A stretch of 64,000 nt of DNA from Paenibacillus nuruki. Lineage in GTDB: Bacteria; Bacillota; Bacilli; Paenibacillales; Paenibacillaceae. A program made the translations under genes and the position numbers. The notes under the pieces were generated by a model. The model made no database searches and was not told the DNA's origin. It saw nothing but the letters and a program-made list of their open reading frames with translations. Positions within the stretch are counted from its first letter, which is position 1. Each line of letters starts with the position of its first letter. Where the stretch lies: positions 1-64,000 of the forward strand of contig NZ_MDER01000060.1 in the NCBI RefSeq assembly GCF_001721045.1, read 5' to 3'. This document shows positions 16,285 through 25,543 of the stretch, piece by piece.

Positions 16285-16794
16285 TTATCCACGCGTATCG
16301 AATAGTCCAGAACGCGTAGCTCCATAAGCTTTATCGGCCGGATGTTGATAAGTTAAATCTTGTTCCGGTACAAGTGCCAACATTTCCAATGAGAAGTCCA
16401 CATAATCCAAAGCTTGTTGAATCAGTTGCTTGTTGAGTTCATTGAGTTGTTGAAGAGTTTGCAGGGTGGCGGACAATCGAGAACGAGCTTCAAGAAGGAG
16501 TTGTTTTTCTTCCGGATCAAATACTAGACGAGCTAGCTCCGTAAGGTTTAAACGTAGCTTAGACTTAATACCACGTTCTAGCAAAAATGCATGTACAATC
16601 TCTTCACGCTCTTGTTCTTCATGGTCAATAAATTTCGCTAATTTAGATTCCTGATTCATAATAGCAATCATAGATTCTACTTCATTTTTGATAACAGCTT
16701 GCTTTTTGCGCTCACCGAGCTCGATCATTTGCATATGACAATCATTCATTTGATCGAGCTTTGCCACCAGTTGCTGCAAAGTCTCACTACTCAT
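16285..16794 (-). CDS. flgN: FlgN-family export chaperone for FlgK and FlgL
   Basis: A 169-residue helical protein with the FlgN pattern (LVAKLDQMNDCHMQMIELGERKK near the N-terminus) and a long coiled-coil-like middle (ERKKQAVIKNEVESM; LLEARSRLSATLQTLQQLN). FlgN holds hook-associated proteins in the cytoplasm before export. It begins three bases after the flgM stop. The family is poorly conserved in sequence, so position between flgM and flgK is the main support. Confidence 0.88.
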   Translation of the reverse strand: MSSETLQQLVAKLDQMNDCHMQMIELGERKKQAVIKNEVESMIAIMNQESKLAKFIDHEEQEREEIVHAFLLERGIKSKLRLNLTELARLVFDPEEKQLLLEARSRLSATLQTLQQLNELNKQLIQQALDYVDFSLEMLALVPEQDLTYQHPADKAYGATRSGLFDTRG

Positions 16795-16797
16795 TGA

Positions 16798-17094
16798 TTA
16801 ATTCCCCGTTCCTTTTAGGAAAGGCAACAGCTTATCTGCAAGCGCGCCTGCATCCACATTATACGTACCCGAAGATACTTGTTCTTTCAGACTTTGAATT
16901 TTTTGAGCACGTTCTGCATTAGCAGAAGCTTGTGTGCTGTTTGCTTGTAACATTTCCATTGCCTCCGGCGAGATTGACACTTCATCTTTACGATTTGCTT
17001 TTTTATCATTAGTTACCGATTTTGCTTCTGCTGCTCTTTGGTATGGGTTAATTGCACTTACGCGGTTAGTTTCGTTAATTTTCATGGTTGACAC
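16798..17094 (-). CDS. flgM: Anti-sigma-D factor FlgM
   Basis: A 98-residue FlgM. The anti-sigma-28 region begins near residue 33 (RKDEVSISPEAMEMLQ) and ends with VDAGALADKLLPFL; the N-terminus (MKINETNRVSAINPYQR) is the flexible part. It binds sigma-D until secreted through the finished hook. AAGGAG lies upstream of the ATG. Its gene heads the flgM-flgN-flgK-flgL unit behind a sigma-D-like promoter, giving the usual feedback loop. Confidence 0.95.
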   Translation of the reverse strand: MSTMKINETNRVSAINPYQRAAEAKSVTNDKKANRKDEVSISPEAMEMLQANSTQASANAERAQKIQSLKEQVSSGTYNVDAGALADKLLPFLKGTGN

Positions 17095-17118
17095 GCTCCT
17101 TAGTAATTTTAGTTGAGA

Positions 17119-17153
17119 AGAACTTCCTATTTGGTATAGGACGTTCTTTTTTT
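17119..17153 (+). terminator. Hairpin with T run on the plus strand, inside the flgM leader
   Basis: AGAAC-T-TCCTAT pairs with ATAGGA-C-GTTCT around TTGGT and is followed on the plus strand by seven T. On the minus strand the same hairpin sits in the flgM 5' leader without a T tail. As a terminator it would stop antisense transcripts coming out of the flg operon. Confidence 0.5.
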
Positions 17154-17201
17154 GATATCAGGAATCTTGGGTGATAAGCAAAAGGTTGTTTTCCTGATAT
17201 C
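17154..17201 (-). repeat. 11 bp inverted repeat in the flgM leader
   Basis: GATATCAGGAA (17154-17164) and TTCCTGATATC (17191-17201) are perfect inverted copies separated by 26 bases, between the candidate flgM promoter and gene. It may form an mRNA stem or be a protein-binding site. Confidence 0.55.
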
Positions 17202-17232
17202 ATATAGACAACCGATTTAGTATTTACTAAGA

Positions 17233-17260
17233 TTATCGGACATTTTCGAAGTAATTTTTA
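17233..17260 (-). promoter_or_regulatory. Candidate sigma-D promoter of flgM
   Basis: TAAA at 17257-17260, 16 bp spacer, TCCGATAA at 17233-17240 (one mismatch to CCGATAT). It lies about 140 bases before flgM. The 17095-17391 gap otherwise holds the two inverted repeats listed separately. Confidence 0.55.
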
Positions 17261-17391
17261 TAGTTATAAAGTGGTTAATTATAAAGCGACATTTCTCATT
17301 GCTTAAGTCCTAATCCTGCACAGGTATGCAACTTGAATCACTCATATAGCACTAAATATTGTCGTTATTTGACTTGTATATGGAAATTCCT

Positions 17392-17805
17392 TTACATATT
17401 TCGGAATTTGTCGACTGCCCGATAGGTACCTTGGGTTTTTTGTGCTTCTTCTTTTTTAGCTACTGTATCATCTTCATAAGCATGTTGGATATCTTTGTTA
17501 AGACGTGAACGGCAAGAATCGCACATATTACTATCACGAATAGGACTACCACATACTTCGCACGCATAAGACATATTAGGCGCATGTGCGATAGAAATAC
17601 GTCCTTCTCTAATAAACTGTGTGATTTGCTTCACAGGCACTTCCACTGCTTCAGATAATTCAGTGATGGTTGTTCCTTTATGTTCACGTAAGTACTTGAT
17701 GCAATCTTCATATTGGAATTCAATTTCTTTTATACAATTACCACAGATTCCTCTGAGGTTCATAACATGCAATTTACCACAACGTGGGCAATTAGCTAAG
17801 TTCAT
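17392..17805 (-). CDS. YvyF-type flagellar operon zinc-ribbon protein (TIGR03826)
   Basis: A 137-residue protein with two Cys4 clusters: Cys6-Pro-Arg-Cys9 with Cys21-x-x-Cys24 near the N-terminus, and CEVCGSP with CDSC further on. Between them a helix-turn-helix-like segment (TTITELSEAVEVPVKQITQFI) resembles the YvyF family found next to flgM and comF in Bacillales. Function is unproven; RNA or DNA binding is plausible. I use the ATG at 17805 because TAGGAGG is nine bases before it; the frame opening at 17826 encloses that site. Confidence 0.85.
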   Translation of the reverse strand: MNLANCPRCGKLHVMNLRGICGNCIKEIEFQYEDCIKYLREHKGTTITELSEAVEVPVKQITQFIREGRISIAHAPNMSYACEVCGSPIRDSNMCDSCRSRLNKDIQHAYEDDTVAKKEEAQKTQGTYRAVDKFRNM

Positions 17806-17987
17806 CCCGTACCGCCTCCTAATCATTACACTGTATCTTTGTCATTTAAGCTCTTATTTATATTATATCGTACAATAGAGCTCCATTTATTAATAATAAA
17901 CCTCAAATTAACGATTTATTTAATAGATTCTTTTAAATTGTTCTCAAAATAGACTAGAGTGATTCTAAAATCATAATAGAATCATTT

Positions 17988-18770
17988 TTAAGAGCGAGCC
18001 CATGTTAAGCTAAACACTTGTATATCTATCTGATGACATTTTCCTGCTTCAATTAATGCTTTGGCACAATTATTAATGGTACTACCGGTCGTATAAATAT
18101 CATCAACTAATAGTATGTTTAACGTTGGAGACTGGTAGGTCGCCAACCATTGTGGTGTATGAGGCGCATAACTGAATACTTCTTGCATATTCAACAGACG
18201 TGCCTGACGACCTTGTGAACTTTGCTTTAACGTATCTCGCTGCCTTACTAGAAGAGGGATATAGGATAAATGCTCATAAGTAGCTAAATATTCTGCCAGC
18301 ACAGCTGCCTGATCGAAACCTCTCTGTATCAACCGTGTAGAACTTACAGGAACCCCGGTGACTATATCGATATTCCACCTTTTTTGATAAAACTCTATCA
18401 TTTCTCGTTTCATCAGCTGGTAAGCTTCAATCATCATTTTACCTAATAGCGGTGCATAACGCTCCTGACCACGATATTTATAATCGGCTATCCACTGTCT
18501 CATCGTATCATTGTAATAAACAGCACTACGGTTAAACATAAAATAGCGCTGAGAAGCAGATTTACGCTGACAATCAGGGCAGTATTCTCCTCGTCCACAC
18601 ACTTTACATTGTTGTTGTGTAATCCAAGGAATAGATAAAGCACATTTCTCACATATTTGAGGATACCTTTTCATAAGAGGTGCTTTTTTATGACAAGTCA
18701 TACACGCAGTATATTGTGGGTGCAGATAAGATAACCATGTCTGCCAACGATTTTGCTTTAACATTGCCAA
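17988..18770 (-). CDS. comFC: ComFC-family phosphoribosyltransferase-like competence protein
   Basis: A 260-residue ComFC/GntX protein. A zinc-binding N-terminus (CMTC at 23-26, then CEKC, CKVCGRGEYCPDC) precedes a phosphoribosyltransferase fold whose PRPP loop reads LLVDDIYTTGST. ComFC works with the ComFA ATPase in uptake of transforming single-stranded DNA. It starts 11 bases after comFA. No comFB lies between them, unlike in Bacillus subtilis. Confidence 0.92.
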   Translation of the reverse strand: MAMLKQNRWQTWLSYLHPQYTACMTCHKKAPLMKRYPQICEKCALSIPWITQQQCKVCGRGEYCPDCQRKSASQRYFMFNRSAVYYNDTMRQWIADYKYRGQERYAPLLGKMMIEAYQLMKREMIEFYQKRWNIDIVTGVPVSSTRLIQRGFDQAAVLAEYLATYEHLSYIPLLVRQRDTLKQSSQGRQARLLNMQEVFSYAPHTPQWLATYQSPTLNILLVDDIYTTGSTINNCAKALIEAGKCHQIDIQVFSLTWARS

Positions 18771-18781
18771 TAACTCCTTTG

Positions 18782-20809
18782 TTAACGAATATCTGTTGAT
18801 TTCGATAGATGTAGATAGCCTTTACGCTTAGCTATACGATTCATAAGTTTGATTTGAGCTACAGCTTTTTTCTGCTCAATCGTCCATTGCTTGGATGCAA
18901 AAATAACAAGGCCTTTCGGATCTTCTTTGGATCTTCCCGCTCGTCCTGCCATTTGTACTAAAGAAGCTGCATCAAATAAACTACTGTCAGCATCTAAAAT
19001 ATAAACATCGCTATACGGAATAGTCACTCCTCGTTCCAAAATAGTTGTCGTTACCAGTATTCGTATCTGTTGCTCACGAAAAAGTAAAACCTTATTCGCT
19101 CGTTCAACATCTTGAGAAGAAGTGCCTGCTATAGAAAGCTGCGGAAAATAGGATTGTAAAAGTTCAACCAGAGATTCTATCAAAGCGATTCGTGATACAA
19201 ATACAAAGATCTGTGCTTGACGTGTTACCGAGTAACGCAATTGTTTTAATAACGTATGTGCTAACTGCTTCTTTTTTAAAGCATTATTTACTGTCGGCAT
19301 CGAAATATACTTGGGCACAGGTAAAGGATGACCATGAAAGCGAGCAGGCACCTTAGCATGAGCAAGAGTGCCTCTTTTAATCTCTTTTTGCAAAGTTGTA
19401 GGTGGAGTAGCTGATAGATACACAAAAGCACCATCCGATTTGCAACAATGGTTAGCCGCATAAGCCAGCATAGGATCATTGTGAAAAGGGAAAGCATCCA
19501 GCTCATCCAAAATAACCAGATCAAAAGCTTGCGAAAAACGGAGTAATTGATGCGTTGTAGCTATCGTTAGATCTGCTTCTTGCCAGCGATCTTCACTTCC
19601 ACCATAGAGTACAGCCATCGTTGTGGTAGGAAAAGCTTTCGCCATTCGGGGAGCTAATTCTAGAACTACATCTCGTCTTGGTGTAGCTACTAATACTTTT
19701 CCTGCATTTTTCAACACGCTATCAATTAAAGGAAACGTCATTTCTGTTTTGCCTGCACCAGTCACTGCCCAAAGTAGGAAACGTTTATGTGTAAAATAGG
19801 AAGTCCTAGGAAACTTCTTTTTGTTTTTAATAAAATATAGGAACAATGTAGCGAATAACTTTTTATTAAATATCGTTTTTGGGTTTAATCTATTTGCTGA
19901 ACCGATCAGAAAATGTAGTGCACTCGTTGTAGCTTCTGTCTGTGCATCACTTAGTCCCCATCTTGTTTGTATATGTTCTGTATGGATAGGAATATCTATA
20001 GTAGAAAAAGGGGTCGTACGTGATGAAGCTACATATACCGATTGAATTAATAATGTACATTCACGGCTTCTACCTAGATTTAGGCATGTTTCACAATAGG
20101 CACATGCAGAACTGCCACAGCTGGCGCAGGGTGTATGATTCATAGTGTGGCTACCACAACGTTGACACTGATAACCTAAAATAGGATCTATATGAACACC
20201 TGTTAGTAATCGCAGTGATTGAGTGAGATAAGCGAGCTGGGTGTATGTTTTCCACTCCTGTATGTTATCTACTTGCTGATCTGTCATCATCATGATGTAT
20301 TCAGTAGCCAGTAAAGAACGGCCTGTCATCATTTTTGCTAGTGTTATCGCTCCCAGCATGACTTGTTTTTTCCAAGTCGAGGATAAAGGATATTGAGTCC
20401 CTTCATTTTGCTTTTCTTCTATAGTAGATAGTAAAAAAGGAATATCCTCTGTTTTGCCCAGCTTGTCATCCCACAAAAGCTGAATTTGCTCTATCGGAAT
20501 AACAGGCTGGATCTCACTATATTGAATATGGGAATGATTATAATTTCGTATACGGTTATACAGCCATTTTTCTATGTATTGCTTCCATTCTGTAGGACTC
20601 CAACAATCTGCACGATGATCAAGTTCTAAATATTGTTGGCATTGTATGGCCCAACCTAAAGGTATCACAGAAGAGATACAGATTATTTTCTGAGCACGTT
20701 CATCTCTTCGTTTCTCTGAAGTCCACCAGATGAGATCGATACGAACATCCAATGATATTTCAAAAAGCCATCCTTTAGACTTTCTAATAGCGTATAAAAC
20801 AATATGCAT
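18782..20809 (-). CDS. comFA: ComFA-family DEAD-box DNA-uptake ATPase
   Basis: A 675-residue superfamily 2 helicase-like ATPase. An N-terminal extension of about 200 residues is followed by a Cys4-type zinc region (CQRCGSH, CASCGS, CAYCETC), Walker A AVTGAGKTEM, Walker B VILDELDAF, the SAT motif LSATPP, and the C-terminal RecA-like lobe ending QMAGRAGR. It probably drives single-stranded DNA through ComEC. I chose the ATG at 20809, preceded by AAGGGAG; the frame opening at 20854 overlaps the degU terminator. N-terminal part is longer than in Bacillus subtilis ComFA. Confidence 0.93.
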   Translation of the reverse strand: MHIVLYAIRKSKGWLFEISLDVRIDLIWWTSEKRRDERAQKIICISSVIPLGWAIQCQQYLELDHRADCWSPTEWKQYIEKWLYNRIRNYNHSHIQYSEIQPVIPIEQIQLLWDDKLGKTEDIPFLLSTIEEKQNEGTQYPLSSTWKKQVMLGAITLAKMMTGRSLLATEYIMMMTDQQVDNIQEWKTYTQLAYLTQSLRLLTGVHIDPILGYQCQRCGSHTMNHTPCASCGSSACAYCETCLNLGRSRECTLLIQSVYVASSRTTPFSTIDIPIHTEHIQTRWGLSDAQTEATTSALHFLIGSANRLNPKTIFNKKLFATLFLYFIKNKKKFPRTSYFTHKRFLLWAVTGAGKTEMTFPLIDSVLKNAGKVLVATPRRDVVLELAPRMAKAFPTTTMAVLYGGSEDRWQEADLTIATTHQLLRFSQAFDLVILDELDAFPFHNDPMLAYAANHCCKSDGAFVYLSATPPTTLQKEIKRGTLAHAKVPARFHGHPLPVPKYISMPTVNNALKKKQLAHTLLKQLRYSVTRQAQIFVFVSRIALIESLVELLQSYFPQLSIAGTSSQDVERANKVLLFREQQIRILVTTTILERGVTIPYSDVYILDADSSLFDAASLVQMAGRAGRSKEDPKGLVIFASKQWTIEQKKAVAQIKLMNRIAKRKGYLHLSKSTDIR

Positions 20810-20841
20810 GCCTGTTCTCCCTTCTATATAGAAATAAAAAC

Positions 20842-20882
20842 AAAAAAAGCACACCTTCCCTATTCCTAGGAAAAGTGTGCTT
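20842..20882 (-). terminator. Intrinsic terminator of degS-degU
   Basis: AAGCACACTTTTCC pairs with GGAAGGTGTGCTT (one mismatch), followed by seven T on the minus strand, 27 bases after the degU stop. Confidence 0.85.
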
Positions 20883-20909
20883 CACTTTTACGTGTGTTTA
20901 TCTTACAAA

Positions 20910-21635
20910 TTAAAGAGTAACCCAACCATGTTTGATAGCATTGATTACTGCTTGTGTGCGATCATCAACTTCCATCTTTTGCAAGATACTACTCACATGA
21001 TTTTTTACTGTTTTTTCACTGATGAATAGATATTCACCAATCATCTTGTTACTCTTACCTTCTGCCATCAAACGCAATACTTCGGCTTCACGGCGTGTAA
21101 GAGGATTATCGTCACCGGCTACAAATTTAACACCTGTATCGCCAGAGCTATTATTATCTGTTAAAACACCAGATTCATTTGTATATGTCATGCGGCGTAG
21201 TTGTTGAATCAACTTGCCTGTTACTTTTGGATGGATATAAGCATGTCCTTCCATAACAGAACGAATAGCATTGACCAAAGACTCAGCTTCCATATCTTTT
21301 AACAGATATCCTGAAGCCCCTTTACGCAATGTTTCAAATACATAACTTTCATCATCATGAATAGACAGAATAATAACCTTAATATCAGGGAATAGTTCAC
21401 GCAATTTCTCAGTAGCGACTACTCCATTTTCGATCGGCATATTAATATCCATTAATACAACTTCTGGAGGATTATGATTACAGAATTCTAAAACTTGAAT
21501 TCCGTCTCCACATTCACCTATAACTTCAAGGTCATCCTCCATATTCAGAATACGCTTTAGACCTTCACGAAAAAGCTGATGATCGTCGGCTAGCAATATC
21601 TTAATCTTTTTAGTGCCGTAATCATGGTTTTCCAT
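20910..21635 (-). CDS. degU: Response regulator DegU
   Basis: A 241-residue NarL/FixJ-type regulator. The receiver domain (about 10-130) has the acidic pair DD17-18, phospho-acceptor Asp63 in VLMDINMP and Lys near 113; residues about 175-241 form a LuxR-type helix-turn-helix (LTRREAEVLRLMAEGKSN, KTVKNHVSSIL). A linker of about 40 residues rich in Asn/Ser joins them. DegU controls exoenzymes, competence (including comF) and flagellar genes in Bacillus; here its gene is beside comFA and near flagellar genes. It starts 13 bases after degS with AAAGGAG. Confidence 0.97.
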   Translation of the reverse strand: MENHDYGTKKIKILLADDHQLFREGLKRILNMEDDLEVIGECGDGIQVLEFCNHNPPEVVLMDINMPIENGVVATEKLRELFPDIKVIILSIHDDESYVFETLRKGASGYLLKDMEAESLVNAIRSVMEGHAYIHPKVTGKLIQQLRRMTYTNESGVLTDNNSSGDTGVKFVAGDDNPLTRREAEVLRLMAEGKSNKMIGEYLFISEKTVKNHVSSILQKMEVDDRTQAVINAIKHGWVTL

Positions 21636-21648
21636 TCTGTTACTCCTT

Positions 21649-22800
21649 TCACTTTTCCACGTTCGTCGGAATATGGATTACGATTTTCGTACCCTGATTT
21701 TCGGCAGATTCGATTTCCATTCTTCCTTCAAGCAATTCTACTCGTTCCCGCATACCAATTAATCCAAAATGAGTATGATCTTTGGTCTTTTGCTCTATCA
21801 TATCCAACTTAAAACCGCGTCCGTTATCTTCTACAATCAACTTCACCATTTGTGACTGGAAAGTAATGATAACCGTTACATAAGTAGGATAAGCATGTTT
21901 AGACGCGTTAGTGAGTGCTTCTTGAACTAGTCGGTAAATCGCAGCTTCCATAGCAGAAGTGAGTCGATATTCCTTGCCTCTTGTTTCGAAAATCGTGCGG
22001 ATTCGAGTTTTATTCTCAAAATCTTGCACATATTTCCTTAAAGTTGGAATGAGACCCAAATCGTCGAGGGCCATCGGTCTTAAATTAAAAATTACTTTTC
22101 TCATTTCTTCTAAACTAGAGCGCACTTGTCCCTTCAAATCTACTATTTCGTCCTGGACCATCTTATATTCCTGCTTTGTAATCATTCTTTCTACAATTTC
22201 GGTCCGAAGAACTAGATTTGCGAGCAATTGAGCAGGACCATCGTGAATTTCCCGGGAAATTCGCTTACGTTCCTCTTCTTGTGCAAGAATGATTTTTAGT
22301 CCAATGAGTTGACGGTTTTTAGCAGATTCCAAAATACGAGTGACTTGATTAAGTTCGCCAGACAGGTATTCTAGTACAACCCCCATCTGCGAGCCGATCG
22401 TTTCAGCTCGCTCAATCGAACTTTCTACATTTTTCACCCGTTTTTGTAAATCATCCCGTCTTGCTTTTAAATACATTTCTTTCTCACGATAAATCATCAA
22501 ATCCAATTGCAGTTGTGTTGCACGTTCATACGCTTGCTTGATGTCTTCTTCATTATACCGCACAAAGTCTCTGCTGACTTCAGTCAGTCGAATCCGAGAA
22601 CTACGATAACTGACTTCAAGCTGATCTACTTTTTCAATCGTTTCAGTGGTTTCACGAAGTACCAATTCAAGTTCTGTATTTAACGAGAGCAATTCACTCC
22701 GCGAAGTATCCAAAATCTCGAAGATTTGATATTTGCTATTTTCCATAACACTTGTTGCATTCTTAATGACGTGATCTATTGCATCAGCGTGGAACTCCAC
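21649..22800 (-). CDS. degS: Sensor histidine kinase DegS
   Basis: A 383-residue cytoplasmic sensor kinase with no membrane segment. A long coiled-coil sensory part (residues about 1-160) precedes the HisKA_3 domain with His186 in SREIHDGPAQ and an HATPase domain (VEDNGRGF, GLIGMRERVELLEG). It phosphorylates DegU. The frame opens with TTG at 22827 but without a Shine-Dalgarno; the GTG at 22800 has GGAG eight bases ahead and gives the N-terminus (EFHADAIDHVIKNATS) seen in relatives, so I use it. The kinase-receiver pair is contiguous. Confidence 0.95.
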   Translation of the reverse strand: MEFHADAIDHVIKNATSVMENSKYQIFEILDTSRSELLSLNTELELVLRETTETIEKVDQLEVSYRSSRIRLTEVSRDFVRYNEEDIKQAYERATQLQLDLMIYREKEMYLKARRDDLQKRVKNVESSIERAETIGSQMGVVLEYLSGELNQVTRILESAKNRQLIGLKIILAQEEERKRISREIHDGPAQLLANLVLRTEIVERMITKQEYKMVQDEIVDLKGQVRSSLEEMRKVIFNLRPMALDDLGLIPTLRKYVQDFENKTRIRTIFETRGKEYRLTSAMEAAIYRLVQEALTNASKHAYPTYVTVIITFQSQMVKLIVEDNGRGFKLDMIEQKTKDHTHFGLIGMRERVELLEGRMEIESAENQGTKIVIHIPTNVEK

Positions 22801-22861
22801 TCGATCTTCTCCATTTCTGTAAGTCAATTGTATGATGCATGTATTATCATATCATAACTTA

Positions 22862-25543
22862 TCACGATTGGATGCTTACCGTCTTGGTTTTCTGATCCCA
22901 TTTTACAGTCAATCCAAGCTGTTCTGACACCAATCTTAACGGGACTAAAGTCCTTCCTGATACGACTAAAGGAGCAACTGTAGAACTTTTCAGCTTACCA
23001 TTAGCTACATAAGCTTTATTATTTACAGTTAAATCCAGTAATTGTCCTGCACGTAAAATCGTCACTCTTTGACTACTTTGATTCCATGTCGCTTGTCCAC
23101 CAAATGCATCCATTATATATTTGACTGGCACATAAGTCGCATTATTTTTGAGCATTGGAGAAACATCAATCGATTGTGCTTTGCCATCTAGTGTTGAAGT
23201 CTTTTTACCCACTGTCATTGATAATGTACCTTTTGGCATCGTATATGTTGCTGCCTGAGCTGCACCGGTTAAGCGAATATTGTCCATAGCGATCATTCCT
23301 GTAGCTGCACGTTCATCTTGTCCTTCAGCTACATTTACCACATATACACGTTTTAATTTAGCCGGATAAGCGATGCCTGAACCAGAAAGATCAATATTTA
23401 GTGTTTTCCAACCACTCCAATTGATACTTTTCGCAAAATCAATATAGACGGTTTTGCCACTTGCATCAGTTACTTCACCACGTAACCAGTTGTAACTCTT
23501 ATCTCCGTATACATCGACAGTTACACCTGTTGTCCCTGCTGTAAGTGCTTTACCTGCTGTGCCACCAAATTGAGCATATGCATATTTTTTACTTGTTCCT
23601 ACTGTCATATCATAGGTTAATTGTAACACTTTAGAATTCGCATGATCGCCTGTTCCTTGTGTGACTTGAGCTGTTCCTTTAACTGTACTTGGATTTCCTA
23701 AGAAACTAACACTATAATTCGGATTTTCAAAGTCTTCCCATGTACTCGTTGCTCCGCCGCCAGCAGTCAATACCATCATTGTACTGAAACCATCATAGCG
23801 AGCAATAGCGTATCCCACTGTAGTACCACTATCTACTGAAGAAATACTTAATTGTCCGTCTTTCACACTACCTTTGAATCCAACAAATTCCCATTTTAAT
23901 GTTTCTGGAGAAATCGTTAAGTTAGATCCATCTTTTAATGTAGCTGTTACAGGTACGGCAATGGTAGTGCCTGCTTGCAATGTAGCTGTAGAACTTGCTG
24001 TAGCTAAACTTTGAATAGCTTCAGCTCCTACGACATTGACATTCATACTTGTACTTACGCCACCGCTTGAAGCAATAATTTTAGCTGTTCCATTTTTGGT
24101 TGCTTTGAACTCGCTACCTGTCCATTTAATATTGCTACTTCCTGCTTTCCAGGATGGGTTAATTCCAGCGGTACTGATCGGATTATAATACGTATCATAA
24201 CCATTAGCTTCATATTTAGCTGTTTGTCCTATCAATAATTGCTTAGGACCATTAATACTAAAGCCTTGTACTTTACCTTGTGGAGCTGTTGTATAGACTC
24301 CTAGACCGTTTACGACACTGCGTTGAGTGTTACCGCCATATTCTGTTGCGAACGTCAGATCCGCTTGTGTCTCGCCTAAAGGACGTGTAACTAAAGTCGT
24401 TGACCCACCGCCATCTAAGTTAATACCTTTCCATACACCGATAGAAGACATAAATGATTGCAATTCATATAAAGACATACCTGCACTATTATCATTATCT
24501 TGTACAGTTACAATATAAGCGTATCGCCCATCTTGTGAATAACCGACAGCTGTACGTGCACGATTTCCACCAATAGCTGTTGTACTACGAGAGAAGGAAC
24601 TTGGTTTCCCTTGATCCACCAGAATCGTATGACCACCGATCATCATTTGCAAAGTAGTTGGATCAATCGTTTTACCTGTAGATTTCGCTTGTAGGCTATA
24701 GTCTGTTGTTACTTTTTGTCCAACTTTCATATGTTGTTGTACAAATTGAGCTGCTTTACCATGGGTACGCAAAATATAAGCACCTTTTGGAACCACTTTT
24801 TGAATCGTAGCATTAACAGAAATTTGTGTAATGACTCCACCTTGAACAAGCACTTCTGTAGGTGTTGTTGAACTGTTAGCAGGACGTTCGATGGCTTTCC
24901 AAGCATCTGTATAGATATACATCGTATTCGAATGGCTAAATGTACCATTAGGTTCTGTCATATAAGAAGCCTGATTAATTCCCGCTAGATCAAAAGTAGA
25001 ACCATCTTCTGCAGTAACTTTACCTTGAAACGCAAATTGATCAATCATAGGTGTTCCATCTTTGGTCACACCAAAAGCATACATTCCTTTTAATTCAGAA
25101 GGACTGGACATCAATACCCCTTCAGAAGCTTGTGCTCCCATCGGTACGCCTTCACTAGCTGTATTAAAGTAGTCACCATTAACACCAGCGACTGCCTTTG
25201 TTTCCTGTGCCATACCTTCAACCGATTGTTTCGTTGTAAATTGATTGCCTTTACCGGTCATTACATCTAAATTGACATACGGGTTTTTCAAATCGACTTT
25301 AACAACATCCGCCAAAACAGAGACCGTTTTTCCAGAACGAGCTGTTTTATAACGATACTCCAAAAGCTTTGCTCCAGAAGTTATGTAGCTTTCATTCAAT
25401 TGAGTCGTTTCAGCTGCACTAGCAATGTGTGTGGGTAACCAAGGTACTTGAGTAAAACCAATTTGTAATGCGGGTTGAATCCATAACGAGCCTGCAATAG
25501 TTAAAATCATCCATTTGCGTGCTGTTTTTGTTGTGCCTGTCAT
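22862..25543 (-). CDS. Secreted phosphodiester glycosidase-family (NAGPA) protein with C-terminal stalk domain
   Basis: An 893-residue exported protein. A signal peptide (first about 43 residues, ending IASAAE) precedes a NAGPA domain (about 65-410) recognised by AGVNGDYFNT and GINLDGGGSTTL, the family that cleaves N-acetylglucosamine-1-phosphodiester caps. The middle is Ser/Thr/Gly-rich beta material, and residues about 775-893 form a copper-amine-oxidase-like N1 stalk domain (YVPVKYIMDAFGG, GRTLVPLRLVSEQLG). It may act on exopolysaccharide or wall phosphodiesters; the substrate is not evident. AGGAG is 11 bases before the ATG. degS follows 61 bases downstream without a clear terminator. Confidence 0.88.
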   Translation of the reverse strand: MTGTTKTARKWMILTIAGSLWIQPALQIGFTQVPWLPTHIASAAETTQLNESYITSGAKLLEYRYKTARSGKTVSVLADVVKVDLKNPYVNLDVMTGKGNQFTTKQSVEGMAQETKAVAGVNGDYFNTASEGVPMGAQASEGVLMSSPSELKGMYAFGVTKDGTPMIDQFAFQGKVTAEDGSTFDLAGINQASYMTEPNGTFSHSNTMYIYTDAWKAIERPANSSTTPTEVLVQGGVITQISVNATIQKVVPKGAYILRTHGKAAQFVQQHMKVGQKVTTDYSLQAKSTGKTIDPTTLQMMIGGHTILVDQGKPSSFSRSTTAIGGNRARTAVGYSQDGRYAYIVTVQDNDNSAGMSLYELQSFMSSIGVWKGINLDGGGSTTLVTRPLGETQADLTFATEYGGNTQRSVVNGLGVYTTAPQGKVQGFSINGPKQLLIGQTAKYEANGYDTYYNPISTAGINPSWKAGSSNIKWTGSEFKATKNGTAKIIASSGGVSTSMNVNVVGAEAIQSLATASSTATLQAGTTIAVPVTATLKDGSNLTISPETLKWEFVGFKGSVKDGQLSISSVDSGTTVGYAIARYDGFSTMMVLTAGGGATSTWEDFENPNYSVSFLGNPSTVKGTAQVTQGTGDHANSKVLQLTYDMTVGTSKKYAYAQFGGTAGKALTAGTTGVTVDVYGDKSYNWLRGEVTDASGKTVYIDFAKSINWSGWKTLNIDLSGSGIAYPAKLKRVYVVNVAEGQDERAATGMIAMDNIRLTGAAQAATYTMPKGTLSMTVGKKTSTLDGKAQSIDVSPMLKNNATYVPVKYIMDAFGGQATWNQSSQRVTILRAGQLLDLTVNNKAYVANGKLKSSTVAPLVVSGRTLVPLRLVSEQLGLTVKWDQKTKTVSIQS

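Noticed and set aside
17862-17889. Possible promoter (TATAAT overlapping TACGATAT) before the yvyF-type gene
   Set aside because: The nearest TAAA is 13 bp away, too close for sigma-D, and no sigma-A -35 fits the TATAAT.
20910-25543. Plus-strand ORFs across degS, degU and the NAGPA gene
   Set aside because: They mirror minus-strand coding frames, lack Shine-Dalgarno sequences and show no protein-family motifs; the same holds for plus-strand ORFs elsewhere in the window.
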